The notes beneath the pieces are model-generated. The model saw only the letters and a list, made by a program, of their open reading frames with translations. It had not been told where the DNA came from and searched no databases. From a virus, in IMG/VR virus record IMGVR_UViG_3300032223_002232, positions 1 through 64,000 of that record: a stretch of DNA of 64,000 bases; one strand, 5' to 3'. The translations under genes were made by a program, and so were the position numbers. Positions 32,312 through 43,732 of the stretch are shown piece after piece; position 1 is the stretch's first letter, and the number at the start of each line of letters is the position of its first letter.

Positions 32312-35161
32312 TTATGGACTTATAATATATTCTGATGGTTGATGAGTTGTATACGTCTCTGTTGTAGAAGTTATTTGTAATTTTGAACCAAACTTTGTAG
32401 CATTACTAGAATCAAGATATATTGCACTAGCGTATTTAGTACCTGTTGTAGCTGTAAATACTGCTTTACGCAAAGGATATGCTTGAACTACACAGTTGTT
32501 ACTATCATTAAAGAATCTGCAACCGAAAAGTACATCCCAAATTTGAGTCATGTAAATTGAATTATTACCAGTTTTATTATAAATATCATAACTGCCACTA
32601 AGTGCTTGTGTTGTATTGGCATTTCTTAATGTAAATGCTGGGGCTGCAACCCAATTATCAACAACTGTTGATGTTCTAGATACATCAAAAGCTATATTAT
32701 TACCGTTTACAGTACCACCATATCCTAAAGTATGTGAAATACCCCATGATGGTAATTTAATTGAAGTTAATGTAGTACCATCAGTTGTAACACCATATGA
32801 TCCTCTAGTTGCATCTGTACCAGATGCAGTTACTGGATTTGGTGTTCTATTTGTTGTCATTATTTCACCTTTAACTGAACTAGCAACTAACCAATTTTTA
32901 GCTGTTAGTGGCGAAGCTGTTGGGTTTGATGCCAGATATGTAGCAAGAGCACCAGCAACCAGTGGTGTTGCGGCTGATGTTCCATTATGGAATATATATT
33001 TTCCTTTGTATATAGCACCATATGTTGAAGATTGATCTACAAAAAATGGTTCTTGATCAGCACCACTCATTTCACCAGTAATTGTTTTAAATTTATTAGT
33101 ACTATAATTATATGTTGTATTACTAAAACCAGACCAAACAGCGGATGCCTCTGCATAAATATCAACATCTGGTCCAAAATTACTATATGGACTCTTTACA
33201 TAAAACGGTTTTGTAAATGAACCTAGATATGAAGTGCCATTAAATGTTAAACCACTCCATCCATATTTTAAGTTAAGATTGTTTGTACCATTATTAAATA
33301 GAACCCCAGCAGAACCATCTGATGTAAATGGAGCATATGATGTATTATTATATATGAAACAATTAGCTACACCAGCAACAGTGGTATACCATTGAATACC
33401 ATTAATTACATTATAAATTGATCTACAATAACCACCAGTATCATATGTTTGATTTGGATTTGTTTCAAGTGTACCAAGGGCTGTGACACATCCAACTTTA
33501 ATTATTGGATAAGTTGTTCTACTCCAATTTGTACCTGTGCTAGAATCTATTCCAGCACCAATATCTGGTGATGAATATGATAAATTTATTGTATTTGATG
33601 CATTACCAATTGAACATAAAGTATATGTTGTTGTATTATAAGAATCTGCAATTGTATAAACACTACCAAGAGATAAACCAGTAGCATTATCAACATAATT
33701 ACCAGTAGCACTATCAATAACCTTTTGTCTGAATACAGACCATAATGTGTTATTAAAAACAGTTCCAGATGAAGTACCATCGCTTCTTAAGAAAGTTAAC
33801 ATTGGTAATAATGTTGGTGCTTTATAGTTTAATTCTAAATTTGAATTACCAGCAGCTACAACACAATGGATACCGTTAGCTAATAATACTCTAAAATAAG
33901 CATCATAAACATCGTTTTGTCCCGGTAATTGTCTTGAATAAATATTACCTTGATTATTTGTAGTGTTTGTGTAATAATTTAAATTATAAAATGGTAAGGA
34001 ATCATAAAAATCAAAATATGTAACTACACCAGTTGAACCATTTGTAGATGTTATTCTACCTCTAGTTGAACCTAGATCAAAAGATCCAGCAAGTAATCCA
34101 TCATTATTATTACCATTTGGTGTAGGTGATCCAGTTGAAACATATGAATCATACGCAACTGATATTGGACTTATTGGTTTTGTTTTACCAGAAGGTACAC
34201 CTGATGGACCTTGATATAACCAACGAATATTGGTATCTAAGAATGGTCCAGCGAAACCACTTATATATGGTCCATTTACATTCCAACTATTGGAACATAC
34301 TGTTGGTCTACCACTAGATAAACCAAATAAATTATTTTGTTTTGCAAATACAAATCCAACAGCAAGTCTCATACAACAAGCCATACTAAAACCAAATGCT
34401 GCACCCAGTTCACTAACATTTAATGTATAAATTCTTGCATTTTTAGCTAATCCACATTTTAAACCAGCTATCAATGATGCACACTTTGTACCATGACCAT
34501 CAAAATCAACATAATAATTTCCGGGCATACCAGCGTAACCGAATTCGGGTAAAATTGCAGAATATGTGGTATTATTAGTACCAGCATCATATACACCTGT
34601 AAATGGATCTACTAATTGACCCCAATCAAATAATTGTACTAGATTATTTCCAAGATTATCTTTTAAATCTTCACACGAAGGATCTACACCAGTATCAATT
34701 ACTAAAATATCAACGTTTGAACAATCAACAGAATATGACGTTAAAAGATTATTAGCTGGTGCGGTTTGATTATAATCTGGTTTATAATTTGTTGCATAAT
34801 ACAGACCTACAGGTGCTAAATTTCCAGTTGGTGCTGTTTTAGGATATTGTGTTGTACTAAGATTACCACAAGCAGCCCAACTAGCATTTCTATAAATAGC
34901 ATCAGGTTGTCTTTCTTTTACATAAGCCAATGAAATTGTTGTTAAGTCTGTTCTATTTACAGAAACAACATTATCTAATTTCCTAACAGCATCAACTTCT
35001 TCTTGACTGAGTTGAAACTCCATAATATCTGGAACCATATTATGGGGGTCAATACATACCTTTGCGCCCGATAAACAACCAGTACCACTTAATGGATCTG
35101 TTAACAAATCGTAAATATAATCACCTGTATTACGATCTGTTGTTGTTATACAAACTTTCAT
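32312..35161 (-). CDS. subtilisin-like (S8) serine protease, probably virion-associated
   Basis: A 949-residue protein with a complete S8 triad: Asp in VIDTGVDPS (near residue 157), His in FDGHGTKCASLIAG (near 222) and Ser in NGTSAATPLVAGAL (near 725). The oxyanion Asn lies in CVVAAGNSNLE (near 433). The approximately 290-residue stretch between the Asn and Ser blocks is much longer than in typical subtilisins and looks like one or more inserted beta domains. The roughly 110-residue N-terminus could be a propeptide. The C-terminal roughly 190 residues are beta-rich. No signal peptide is seen, so action on the virion or at the host surface is more likely than secretion. Confidence 0.85.
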   Translation of the reverse strand: MKVCITTTDRNTGDYIYDLLTDPLSGTGCLSGAKVCIDPHNMVPDIMEFQLSQEEVDAVRKLDNVVSVNRTDLTTISLAYVKERQPDAIYRNASWAACGNLSTTQYPKTAPTGNLAPVGLYYATNYKPDYNQTAPANNLLTSYSVDCSNVDILVIDTGVDPSCEDLKDNLGNNLVQLFDWGQLVDPFTGVYDAGTNNTTYSAILPEFGYAGMPGNYYVDFDGHGTKCASLIAGLKCGLAKNARIYTLNVSELGAAFGFSMACCMRLAVGFVFAKQNNLFGLSSGRPTVCSNSWNVNGPYISGFAGPFLDTNIRWLYQGPSGVPSGKTKPISPISVAYDSYVSTGSPTPNGNNNDGLLAGSFDLGSTRGRITSTNGSTGVVTYFDFYDSLPFYNLNYYTNTTNNQGNIYSRQLPGQNDVYDAYFRVLLANGIHCVVAAGNSNLELNYKAPTLLPMLTFLRSDGTSSGTVFNNTLWSVFRQKVIDSATGNYVDNATGLSLGSVYTIADSYNTTTYTLCSIGNASNTINLSYSSPDIGAGIDSSTGTNWSRTTYPIIKVGCVTALGTLETNPNQTYDTGGYCRSIYNVINGIQWYTTVAGVANCFIYNNTSYAPFTSDGSAGVLFNNGTNNLNLKYGWSGLTFNGTSYLGSFTKPFYVKSPYSNFGPDVDIYAEASAVWSGFSNTTYNYSTNKFKTITGEMSGADQEPFFVDQSSTYGAIYKGKYIFHNGTSAATPLVAGALATYLASNPTASPLTAKNWLVASSVKGEIMTTNRTPNPVTASGTDATRGSYGVTTDGTTLTSIKLPSWGISHTLGYGGTVNGNNIAFDVSRTSTVVDNWVAAPAFTLRNANTTQALSGSYDIYNKTGNNSIYMTQIWDVLFGCRFFNDSNNCVVQAYPLRKAVFTATTGTKYASAIYLDSSNATKFGSKLQITSTTETYTTHQPSEYIISP

Positions 35162-35167
35162 TGTTTT

Positions 35168-35593
35168 TTAAACAAAGAATACTAATACTTTGTCGCCTGA
35201 TATTGTTGTAGAAAATGTTTTAAATTCTGCATTTGCAACCCTTGCTGCAAAATCACCCCATTTATCGATAGTTGTACTTGCAACCTTACCAGTAAGACTT
35301 ACTATTGGTGCTAATGAATTAACCATTATACTATCAAAAAGCTCACCAATATTATTTTCTGTAGCATAGTTATATAAAAACTCAATTGATGTATTTCTAT
35401 AAAGTTCTGTATATAAAACTATTTGTGATTTACATGAACATGAATTATCATAATAATAACTTACGATTTCTGCTGAAATATAAGGAGCAAATGTTTGAAA
35501 TTTAGTTACAAAATCATCCACTCCAGATAATTGTAACATACCTACGAATACATTTGATATTGGGTTATAAGCTTGTAATGTTTCTAATGTCAT
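35168..35593 (-). CDS. hypothetical structural protein, 141 aa
   Basis: A 141-residue protein mixing helices (ETLQAYNPISNVFVGMLQ, DDFVTKFQTFAPYI) and strands, with one Cys pair (NSCSCKSQIV). It is transcribed just ahead of the protease gene (6-nt gap) and has a perfect TATAAATA 4 nt before its ATG. It resembles no family I know. It might be a protease partner or a fibre-attachment protein, judging only from position. Confidence 0.6.
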   Translation of the reverse strand: MTLETLQAYNPISNVFVGMLQLSGVDDFVTKFQTFAPYISAEIVSYYYDNSCSCKSQIVLYTELYRNTSIEFLYNYATENNIGELFDSIMVNSLAPIVSLTGKVASTTIDKWGDFAARVANAEFKTFSTTISGDKVLVFFV

Positions 35594-35597
35594 ATTA

Positions 35598-35605
35598 TAT
35601 TTATA
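35598..35605 (-). promoter_or_regulatory. late-type promoter element
   Basis: Perfect TATAAATA in the context ATATAAATATAATATG, 4 nt before the ATG at 35593. Confidence 0.65.
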
Positions 35606-35607
35606 TT

Positions 35608-36030
35608 TTAATTGATAAATTCAATTCCTTCTAATAACTGTGCAGATGCCATATTATTCAACGTATTTTGTAATTCAAATACTGTAACATTTGTTACAAT
35701 ATCTTGTAAATCTGATGATGGGAAAAGTTGAGGTGGTTGATTATATAAAGATGATACTGGTACAGTTTGAACCGAATCTATAGGTAATCCACTAATAAGT
35801 GGTGTAAAATGAGTAACATCGGATTCAAAATTTAATATAGCTGATACAATAGGTTTCATATATTCAGCTATTTGAATTAAAATATCTTTATCTGGATTTA
35901 AATTTGAAATGTTAATATTAACTGGTGAATATTCAGCAGATGGTCTTTTAAATTCAGTTGAATATGGTCTAACTAGTATACCATTTCCAACAATACTAGT
36001 TTCTAATATGCTAAAATTTACTTCATTCAT
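35608..36030 (-). CDS. hypothetical structural protein, 140 aa
   Basis: A 140-residue protein with an N-terminal beta segment (NFSILETSIVGNGILVRP), a short PSAEYSPVNINISNLNP linker, a helix (DILIQIAEYMKPIVSAILNF) and a Pro-rich loop (YNQPPQLFPSS). It ends in a helix containing ELQNTLNNMASAQ. It is its own late unit, with TAAATATT 12 nt before the ATG. Likely a small virion protein by context; no family recognised. Confidence 0.6.
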   Translation of the reverse strand: MNEVNFSILETSIVGNGILVRPYSTEFKRPSAEYSPVNINISNLNPDKDILIQIAEYMKPIVSAILNFESDVTHFTPLISGLPIDSVQTVPVSSLYNQPPQLFPSSDLQDIVTNVTVFELQNTLNNMASAQLLEGIEFIN

Positions 36031-36042
36031 ATATTTGTATTT

Positions 36043-36050
36043 AATATTTA
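36043..36050 (-). promoter_or_regulatory. late-type promoter element
   Basis: TAAATATT in the context GGGTAAATATTAAATAC, 12 nt before the ATG at 36030, in the 36-nt gap after the giant stalk gene. Confidence 0.6.
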
Positions 36051-36066
36051 CCCTATTATTTGCAAA

Positions 36067-39000
36067 TTACCAGCTGAGTGTCGCACCATTAAGCGCATAT
36101 GGTCTTGTTATTGAACCTTCATTTGTTAATGAAACCGAACCAAGACCTTCAGTTGAGAATCCTGCTCTACCACCTACGCCTAATGCACCAGATTGAGCAA
36201 ACAATTGAACACCATTTACACCTGTTGCACCAAACCAATTACCATAACCACCCACGCTACCATATTGATCATTTGCTGCATTAAGTCCAGATCCAGTAGC
36301 TGCCCATCCAACAGGTGCTACTGTTGGTGATGATTCTACATAATTTCCAAGTGTTGGATTATTAATTTCCCATGCGAAGAAGTTGCCATTAACATTTTCT
36401 GTAGAAGTATTAGCAACATACCATGATCTACCATTAAATGTATATGTTGATGTTGGAGTCATTACGCCGCCTGCGCCCATACCCCATCCACCAGTTCCTC
36501 CAGCTGCTCTATATGTATATCCATTGACCTGTGATGTTGTTGTTTTTGATGTACATGTACCGTTGAGGCAGAATGACCAACAACTTCTCAATGTATGACC
36601 TGAGCAATATCCAAAGATACTGAATCCACCATCGCAACCACAAGAGCATCCACCACCTGTCATGTCTTGTCCATTACATGTTCCACATGATGAACCTCTA
36701 CTTCGACATGTACAGCCAAAAAGAAAATAAGGACATGTTGTTATTGTAGTTTGGATTGTATTTGTTGATTGCCAGTTAATACCAGCACCACCACCACCAC
36801 CGCCGCCGCCAGCATAGATTCTATTATAGTTAATGAGTGTAATTGGAATATCACTGTATATACATGTTCCACCCGGAGTACCACTACCACCTGCTGATAC
36901 AACTGTACTTGGTGTTGTTGAAGCTGCGCCTGTTGGTGCACCACCAGCACCACCAACACTATGAGCACCATATATGTTACCTAAATTGTAAATCTTAATC
37001 GTAGTTAATCCACTTGGGAAACCATTTTGTGGTGTATTGTTACTGGTTAAGATTGACATAGCAGGACATGGACCTGCTGCTTTATTTGTTAATACTCTAG
37101 CATTTGCCCAAGGTGAAGGTGCTACAGCTTGAGTTTGACTATTACCACCTGCATTACTTGAGTAAATTGTCACACCGTATGGAATAATAACTGTTAAGTT
37201 AAGTGCATTTGTACCATTCCACGTTGAATTCTTTCTAACATATTGGTAAAGATCAAGTTGATCTTGATCAGTTGGAATTGTTAAAGTTAAATTATATGTA
37301 CTACTCTGACCTTGGAAATATGGTGCAGCAATAAATTCTTCATTACTGAATACATAATTTCCACTTGCTGGTGCTGGTGGTGGAACTGGAGGTGTTCCAC
37401 CAGTTGTACCTCCACCGCCTGATGCTGGAGGTGTAGCTGCTGGTGTTTGTGAAAGTGCTGGTGTCTGTGTTACAGGATTTGAAGGTGTTTGTGTTACAGG
37501 ATTTGAAGGTGTTTGTGTTACAGGATTTGAAGGTGTTTGTGTAAATGTAGGAGTTGGTGTGTTGTAATTTGATGGTGTAACCGTCTTTGTCATCGTAGGC
37601 GTTACAGACGGTGTATTTGGTGGTGTTGTTGGTGTTACAGTTGGTGTGATTGTTGGTGTAACAGATGGTGTATTTACTGGTGTTCTTGTGACTGTTGGAG
37701 TTACAGTTGAAGATGGTGTATTTGTTGGTGTGATTGTAGATGTATTTGTAAGCGTAATTGTCGGACTGTTTGTAGGTGTATTTGTAGGTGTATTTGTAGG
37801 TGTATTTGTAGGTGTTGCTGTTGGTGATGATGTTGCACCCGGAGTTACAGTTGGTGTTGCCGTTTGTGAATTTGTAGGTGTAACTGTCTTTGTAGGAGTA
37901 TTTGTTGGTGTAGTTGTTGGTGTAACAGTAACCGTTGATGTAACTGTTAACGTTACAGATGGAGTAACACTATTAGTTATAGTTGGCGTTACGGTATTTG
38001 TAGGAGTATTTGTAGGAGTATTTGTAGGTGTAACTGTAGGCGTTACGGTTGGTGTATTTGTAGGAGTTGATGTTGCGCCAGATGTTTGTGTTGCTGTAAC
38101 GGTAGATGTTACTGTAGGAGTTGTTGTAGGAGTTGTTGTAGGAGTTACAGTTGGTGTTACGGTCGGAGTATTTGTAGGCGTTACTGTTGCCGTAACAGTT
38201 GGTGTGTTTGTTGGTGTAGCAGTTGGTGATGATGTTGCAGCAGGTGTATTTGTTGATGTTACGGTTACAGTAACAGTTGGTGTGACTGTTGGTGTATTTG
38301 TAGGAGTTACAGTAGGTGTTGTTGTTGGGGTTACCGTAGGAGTATTTGTAGGCGTTACTGTAGGTGTATTTGTTGGTGTTACAGTTGGTGTTGATGTTGC
38401 ACCAGATGATTGTGTTACAGTAACCGTCACAGTTACAGTTGGTGTATTTGTAGATGTAACTGTTGGTGTATTTGTAGGAGTTACAGTTGGTGTATTTGTC
38501 GGCGTTACAGTTGGTGTATTTGTTGGAGTATTTGTAGGTGTTACGGTTGGTGTTGATGTTGCACCAGATGATTGTGTTACTGTAACTGTAGTTGTAACGG
38601 TTGGGGTGTTTGTAGGTGTAACTGTTGGAGTAACAGTAGGAGTAACTGTTGGAGTAACTGTTGGAGTAGTTGTAGGTGTTACGGTAGGAGTAGTTGTAGG
38701 TGTTATTGTAGGTGTAACGGTTGCCGTGTTTGTAGGAGTAACTGTTGGGGTTGCAAATTGTGTTTTTGTTACAGTTACAGTTGTTGTTGATGTAACTGTA
38801 GTTGTAACGGTTGGGGTGTTTGTAGGTGTAACTGTTGGAGTAACTGTAGGAGTTACTGTTGGTGTAACTGTAGGAGTATTTGTTGGTGTTACTGATGTTG
38901 TTATTGTTGGCGTTACAGTTGGTGTTGCTGTTGGTGTGGATGTTGCACCAGATGTCGGTGATACTGTTACTGTTGTTGTAACTGTCGTTGTTGGTGTAAT

Positions 39001-42000
39001 TGTAGGAGTTGGTGTATTTGTAGGAGTTACAGTTGGTGTATTTGTAGGAGTTACGGTAGCAGAATTTGTAGGTGTTAATGAATTGGTTGGTGTAACTGTT
39101 TGAGTAGTTGTTGGTGTTATTGTTGGTGTAATTGTCGCTGTTACTGTTGGTGTGGATGTTGCCGTTGGTGATGATGTTGCGCCCGGAGTTACGGAAACAG
39201 TAGGAGTTATTGTTGTTGTTGGTGTGATCGTTGCTGAATTTGTTATTGTTGGTGTAATTGTCGGCGTAGCTGTAATAGTAGGTGTTATAGTCGGCGTTGG
39301 TGTTATTGTATTGGTTGGTGTTCTTGTGGGGGTTACAGTAGTTGTAACAGTTGATGTAATTGTTGGAGTGATTGATGGCGTATTTGTAATTGTTGCAGTA
39401 ACAGATGGTGTTGGTGTACTTGTTATTGTTGATGTTATTGTTGGGGTTGGGGTTGCCGTTGGTGTAGGAGATCCAAGCGGTGTTCTTGTGACTGTTATAG
39501 TTGGCGTAACTGTGTTTGTTGGTGTTATCGTTGCAGTCTGTGTTACTGTTGGTGTAACAGTTACAGTATTTGTAGGTGTGAGTGTTGGTGTTACGGAACT
39601 TGTTGGTGTATTGGTTGGTGTTATTGTTGATGTTACAGTTGGTGTTATAGTTGCAGTAACTGTAGTTGTGGGTGTAACTGTAGGTGTTGATGATGCCGCT
39701 GGTGTATTTGTAGGTGTGACGGTTGCTGTAACTGTTGATGTTACAGTTGGTGTGTTTGTTGGACTATTTGTAGGAGTAATAGTCTGAGTATTTGTTTGTG
39801 TAACAGTAGGTGTATTTGTAGATGTTGGTGTATTTGTTGGTGTTATAGTAGGAGTTTTTGTAACTGTAGCTGTTTGTGTATTTGTAGGAGTAATTGTTGG
39901 TGTAACCGTTACAGAAACAGTTGGTGTATTTGTAGGAGTTGAGGATGCTGCTGGTGTATTTGTCGGTGTTACAGTTGGTGTGTTTGTTGGACTTACAGTT
40001 GGTGTGTTTGTAGGTGTAACTGTTTGACTATTTGTCGGTGTATTTGTAGGAGTGTTTGTAGGAGTTACAGTTTGTGTTTTTGTAACTGTAGCTGTGACTG
40101 TAGGTGTGATAGTAGGTGTTACTGTATTTGTAGGAGTATTTGTAGGAGTTACGGTTGGAGAGTTTGTGGGTGTATTTGTTGGCGTAACTGTTACAGATGC
40201 TGTTGGAGTATTTGTAGGTGTTGATGATGCCGCTGGTGTTTGAGATTGTGTTACTGTTACAGTAACGGTTGGTGATACTGTTGGTGTAATTGTTGCAGTA
40301 ACAGATGGTGTAGGTGTTATCGTCACACTTGTTGTAGGTGTGATTGTTGGAGTATTTGTAGGTGTGAATGTAGGCGTTACAGTTACGGTATTTGTAGGAG
40401 TTACCGTTGCTGTAGTTGTTGGAGTAATTGTTGGTGTAACCGTTACAGATACCGTTGGAGTAATTGTTGGAGTTGAAGATGCCGCTGGTGTGTTTGTAGG
40501 AGTATTGGTCTGTGTATTTGTAGGAGTATTTGTAGGGGTGTTTGTAGGAGTTACAGTTTGTGTTTTTGTAATTGTTGGAGTAACTGTTACAGTGTTTGTT
40601 GGTGTTACTGATTTTGTTGGTGTTACAGTTTGTGTAACGGTTACAGTATTTGTTGGTGTTACGGTAGGAGTTACTGTTGATGTTGGTGTAATTGTCGCTG
40701 TTACTGTTGGTGTTACAGTTGGTGTTGAAGATGCAGCTGGTGTGTTCGTAGGTGTTACAGTAACAGTCGATGTATTTGTTGGAGTTGCCGTTGATGTTAC
40801 AGTTGGAGTTGGAGTGTTTGTAGGTGTAACTGTTGGAGTAACAGTTGGAGTTACTGTTGTTGTTTTTGTAACCGTAACCGTAGGTGTAATAGTTGCTGTA
40901 TTTGTAGGAGTATTTGTTGGTGTAACTGTTATTGTAACAGTTGGAGTTACTGATGCAGCTGGTGTTTGTGTTTGTGTAACAGTTGGTGTAATTGTTGGAG
41001 TGATTGTTGGTGTCTTTGTAACCGTAACTGTAGGTGTAGCTGTGCGAGTTGTTGTAGTGGTTATAGTTGGCGATACTGTTGGGGTAATCGTCGGTGTTAA
41101 TGTTGGCGTTCTTGTTGGTGTAGCAGTAGGCTTTGGTGTTTGTTCAAAAACAGGAACATCAGAATTGGCTAATTTAATTGTTGTAGCACCTCCACTATAA
41201 TAATTTAAAGTGTATTTAGAGTTACTATCTAATGGTGAATATAATGAATAAAATGCATTATATGGTGCTATTTGAAATGGTGCACAATAATTGCTAAGTG
41301 TTGAATTACTATTATCAGCTTTATTGTTAACTAATTGATTTTTAAATGTACTACTGAATATATATCCTGAAATATCTATTGTAGAATTATTTAAGAAAAC
41401 ATAATTTGGATTATTTTGATTACTATAATTTAAACTAATTACATATGAATAATCATATGTAGTTGATTTATTAGAAGTTAAATTAAATGTCCAAGTTGTA
41501 AGACCAAATCTATATGGCGTTACTATATTAAAAGATCTTTCAAAATTTAAAAATTGGAAATTTGTATTATTATAATTTAAAAATAAACGTCTATAAGTTT
41601 GATTATTTGAATCATCAATTGCAAGTGAACTTAATGTAAAATTAGTGCCTCTAAAAATTTGATCATTTAAAGTTAAATCGGTATTGGCTCCAATATTATA
41701 AAAAGATCTGGCTGTAAAATTACCATCAAATATTATTGATGCATTTAAATTACTACCATTACCAATTTCGGTATTTGTATTATAATCTAAAAATATAATT
41801 TTATTAAAATTACCAATGTTTTCTGTATTAATAAAACCTCTACTATGATAGGTCGGATTTACTCTATCAGAATTACCAATAATAGACAATCCGTAACCGG
41901 GATAATAATCAGGACCAGATGCACCTTGTATTAATTTCCAAGCTGTAGTATTCCAAGTTGCTGTACTTAAAAAGTATGGATCAGTTTGATTAATACCACA

Positions 42001-43668
42001 AACATATAATTTTGCATTTGAATATGCATCAATAGCACCATATGCATAGGTAGATGTACCAAGCATTGCTATTGTTATGTTTTGGATATTGGTTACGCCA
42101 GAATAAAAAATTAAAGCTGTTGAATCAAGAGCATTTGTATCAAACTCAAAACATAAATTTTTTAAATTTAAAGTTGTTTTTGGATGATGTGAAAATGAAA
42201 TTTGCCTTGCAAAAATTGGGTTGTTTCCATTTGAATAACAATCAATCCAATTTGATGCATTTGTTCCAAAATCTGAAAATTTTAAATTGTTATCAAAACT
42301 AATATACGTTCTAGTAGTTATTTTTCTTGGTGATATATTAAAAGGTTTTTTATCGGTATATACTGGAATAAAATTATTAGTTAAAAGGTTTGTTATGAGT
42401 TCTCCAATTTCATACATACCCAAAATTTCTACAGATAAGAAATCTAAATTAGATAAACTGAAATATGAAAATCCACCAGTTAAAGGAACACCTTTGTTTT
42501 TAGCCCAAATAAAATCACCACCTTTAATTCCTTGTGCATATAAATCTGGTTGATTAGCCTTCATCCAGTTTTCACTGAAATAAGCTGATGAAAGATTTCC
42601 ATTAAATGTACAACCAGAATAAGTTCCATCGTTTTTTGAATTATCTTCACCACAAACTAAATCATCATATATTAAAATTTTTAAAGAATTGCCAAATAGA
42701 TTATTATTTGAAACATAATCTAATACAGCTTTTATATTTTTAAAGAATGGTTTTGCTACACCAAAATCATCATTATGATCATGATCCCAAGCTGAACTTG
42801 TTTGTGATCTCACTACACTAATATTATCAGTAGATTGACTATCAGATGGTTTTACACCAAAAATATAATCGTTTTGATTTACTAGTGATAATTTATTTGC
42901 ATAATTATATTTTAAATTTGAAGATGTATCTAATGCAATATTAGCATATAGTTTATCACCATATAAATTTCCACCAATTGTTAAATTTTGATCTACATTT
43001 ATATCATTAGCTGTTAATTTATTAAATTTAGTAAATTGCGCAGAAACATAAGATGTATTTGTATTATTGTTTAGATATAAATTATTAACATATAAATTAT
43101 TTGATTGAATTTCAAAATTAATAGAACTTAAAATTTGATTATGAGTTAAAGACGTACTAGTTATATTGTTATATATTGTAGAAAGTAAATTTATAGTTGT
43201 GGTATTAATTGTATCACCAATTAATGTATTAAATGTTGCATTTGTATTTGAAGATATATTAGGTACAAAAGTTATACCGTTTGGATATCTTACATTTAAA
43301 CTTAAATTACCAACAAGATTATTACCTGTAATGGATGGTATATATGCATCTATAATTCCAACACTACCATTAATATCAAAATTAAAAATTGGATCTACTT
43401 TATTATAACCTATTTTATTGTTTTTAAGAATTAATGTATCATTAGATGTGAAAACTCTAGAGTTCTTATAAGATGAACTTATCCCAATTGTTAAGAAATA
43501 ATAAGTCTGTTCAGCTTGTGCAGTAGTATATGATAAAGGTAAACCTAAACAAGGTTCAACTGAATCAAGAGTTATAAACCCATAATTATAGGCATTACTA
43601 TTAATATCCGAAGCCGTTAAAGGCTTAAGAGGAAATAATTGTGTCAATGGAGTTAATGATATATCCAT
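36067..43668 (-). CDS. giant virion fibre: head domain, ~1,240-residue Pro/Thr stalk, Gly/Cys-rich tip
   Basis: A 2533-residue protein. Residues 1-839 match in order and phrasing the whole 838-residue protein encoded just upstream (VEPCLGLP vs [17 protein letters not shown] vs [24 protein letters not shown] vs GCSYTGNISSAFYSS). Residues about 840-2083 are a low-complexity array of [12 protein letters not shown] and ITPT units. The end (about 2084-2533) is glycine-rich with a 12-Cys patch ([17 protein letters not shown] ... CSCGCDGG). ATG 43666-43668 is preceded by AAGGGAG at about 7-nt spacing, a rare good Shine-Dalgarno; a TTG 6 nt upstream is rejected. Likely a long, stiff, possibly glycosylated stalk with an adhesive tip. 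Confidence 0.75.
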   Translation of the reverse strand: MDISLTPLTQLFPLKPLTASDINSNAYNYGFITLDSVEPCLGLPLSYTTAQAEQTYYFLTIGISSSYKNSRVFTSNDTLILKNNKIGYNKVDPIFNFDINGSVGIIDAYIPSITGNNLVGNLSLNVRYPNGITFVPNISSNTNATFNTLIGDTINTTTINLLSTIYNNITSTSLTHNQILSSINFEIQSNNLYVNNLYLNNNTNTSYVSAQFTKFNKLTANDINVDQNLTIGGNLYGDKLYANIALDTSSNLKYNYANKLSLVNQNDYIFGVKPSDSQSTDNISVVRSQTSSAWDHDHNDDFGVAKPFFKNIKAVLDYVSNNNLFGNSLKILIYDDLVCGEDNSKNDGTYSGCTFNGNLSSAYFSENWMKANQPDLYAQGIKGGDFIWAKNKGVPLTGGFSYFSLSNLDFLSVEILGMYEIGELITNLLTNNFIPVYTDKKPFNISPRKITTRTYISFDNNLKFSDFGTNASNWIDCYSNGNNPIFARQISFSHHPKTTLNLKNLCFEFDTNALDSTALIFYSGVTNIQNITIAMLGTSTYAYGAIDAYSNAKLYVCGINQTDPYFLSTATWNTTAWKLIQGASGPDYYPGYGLSIIGNSDRVNPTYHSRGFINTENIGNFNKIIFLDYNTNTEIGNGSNLNASIIFDGNFTARSFYNIGANTDLTLNDQIFRGTNFTLSSLAIDDSNNQTYRRLFLNYNNTNFQFLNFERSFNIVTPYRFGLTTWTFNLTSNKSTTYDYSYVISLNYSNQNNPNYVFLNNSTIDISGYIFSSTFKNQLVNNKADNSNSTLSNYCAPFQIAPYNAFYSLYSPLDSNSKYTLNYYSGGATTIKLANSDVPVFEQTPKPTATPTRTPTLTPTITPTVSPTITTTTTRTATPTVTVTKTPTITPTITPTVTQTQTPAASVTPTVTITVTPTNTPTNTATITPTVTVTKTTTVTPTVTPTVTPTNTPTPTVTSTATPTNTSTVTVTPTNTPAASSTPTVTPTVTATITPTSTVTPTVTPTNTVTVTQTVTPTKSVTPTNTVTVTPTITKTQTVTPTNTPTNTPTNTQTNTPTNTPAASSTPTITPTVSVTVTPTITPTTTATVTPTNTVTVTPTFTPTNTPTITPTTSVTITPTPSVTATITPTVSPTVTVTVTQSQTPAASSTPTNTPTASVTVTPTNTPTNSPTVTPTNTPTNTVTPTITPTVTATVTKTQTVTPTNTPTNTPTNSQTVTPTNTPTVSPTNTPTVTPTNTPAASSTPTNTPTVSVTVTPTITPTNTQTATVTKTPTITPTNTPTSTNTPTVTQTNTQTITPTNSPTNTPTVTSTVTATVTPTNTPAASSTPTVTPTTTVTATITPTVTSTITPTNTPTSSVTPTLTPTNTVTVTPTVTQTATITPTNTVTPTITVTRTPLGSPTPTATPTPTITSTITSTPTPSVTATITNTPSITPTITSTVTTTVTPTRTPTNTITPTPTITPTITATPTITPTITNSATITPTTTITPTVSVTPGATSSPTATSTPTVTATITPTITPTTTQTVTPTNSLTPTNSATVTPTNTPTVTPTNTPTPTITPTTTVTTTVTVSPTSGATSTPTATPTVTPTITTSVTPTNTPTVTPTVTPTVTPTVTPTNTPTVTTTVTSTTTVTVTKTQFATPTVTPTNTATVTPTITPTTTPTVTPTTTPTVTPTVTPTVTPTVTPTNTPTVTTTVTVTQSSGATSTPTVTPTNTPTNTPTVTPTNTPTVTPTNTPTVTSTNTPTVTVTVTVTQSSGATSTPTVTPTNTPTVTPTNTPTVTPTTTPTVTPTNTPTVTPTVTVTVTSTNTPAATSSPTATPTNTPTVTATVTPTNTPTVTPTVTPTTTPTTTPTVTSTVTATQTSGATSTPTNTPTVTPTVTPTNTPTNTPTNTVTPTITNSVTPSVTLTVTSTVTVTPTTTPTNTPTKTVTPTNSQTATPTVTPGATSSPTATPTNTPTNTPTNTPTNSPTITLTNTSTITPTNTPSSTVTPTVTRTPVNTPSVTPTITPTVTPTTPPNTPSVTPTMTKTVTPSNYNTPTPTFTQTPSNPVTQTPSNPVTQTPSNPVTQTPALSQTPAATPPASGGGGTTGGTPPVPPPAPASGNYVFSNEEFIAAPYFQGQSSTYNLTLTIPTDQDQLDLYQYVRKNSTWNGTNALNLTVIIPYGVTIYSSNAGGNSQTQAVAPSPWANARVLTNKAAGPCPAMSILTSNNTPQNGFPSGLTTIKIYNLGNIYGAHSVGGAGGAPTGAASTTPSTVVSAGGSGTPGGTCIYSDIPITLINYNRIYAGGGGGGGGAGINWQSTNTIQTTITTCPYFLFGCTCRSRGSSCGTCNGQDMTGGGCSCGCDGGFSIFGYCSGHTLRSCWSFCLNGTCTSKTTTSQVNGYTYRAAGGTGGWGMGAGGVMTPTSTYTFNGRSWYVANTSTENVNGNFFAWEINNPTLGNYVESSPTVAPVGWAATGSGLNAANDQYGSVGGYGNWFGATGVNGVQLFAQSGALGVGGRAGFSTEGLGSVSLTNEGSITRPYALNGATLSW
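37466..37541. repeat. 24-nt tandem repeat at the end of the Pro/Thr stalk
   Basis: A 24-nt unit (plus strand GTTACAGGATTTGAAGGTGT plus four bases) occurs three times, head to tail and almost without change, encoding SNPVTQTP. It is the only near-identical DNA repeat in the stalk and may mark a recent expansion. Confidence 0.75.
37542..41150. repeat. Pro/Thr stalk repeat array, period six bases within higher-order units
   Basis: About 3.6 kb of degenerate repeats encoding xTPT dipeptide pairs. Third codon positions alternate (ACA/ACT/ACC/ACG, CCA/CCT/CCG, GTA/GTT/GTG), so the protein is regular while the DNA is not. Landmarks of the type [16 protein letters not shown] or PGATSSPT break the array about thirteen times, at uneven spacing commonly around 60-110 residues. 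The opposite strand reads as GVTVGV-type open frames, which are by-products. Confidence 0.85.
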
Positions 43669-43732
43669 AATCAACTCCCTTAACTTGGCTCATTTTGCCA
43701 TTTTAAAAATATTTTTAATAAAAATGCATTCA

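Noticed and set aside
37646-41200. Long open frames on the plus strand (485, 211 and 286 codons) reading [10 protein letters not shown]-type sequence
   Set aside because: They are the exact antisense of the Pro/Thr array. The regular six-base pattern excludes stop codons on the opposite strand. No start signals or sensible composition support a protein.
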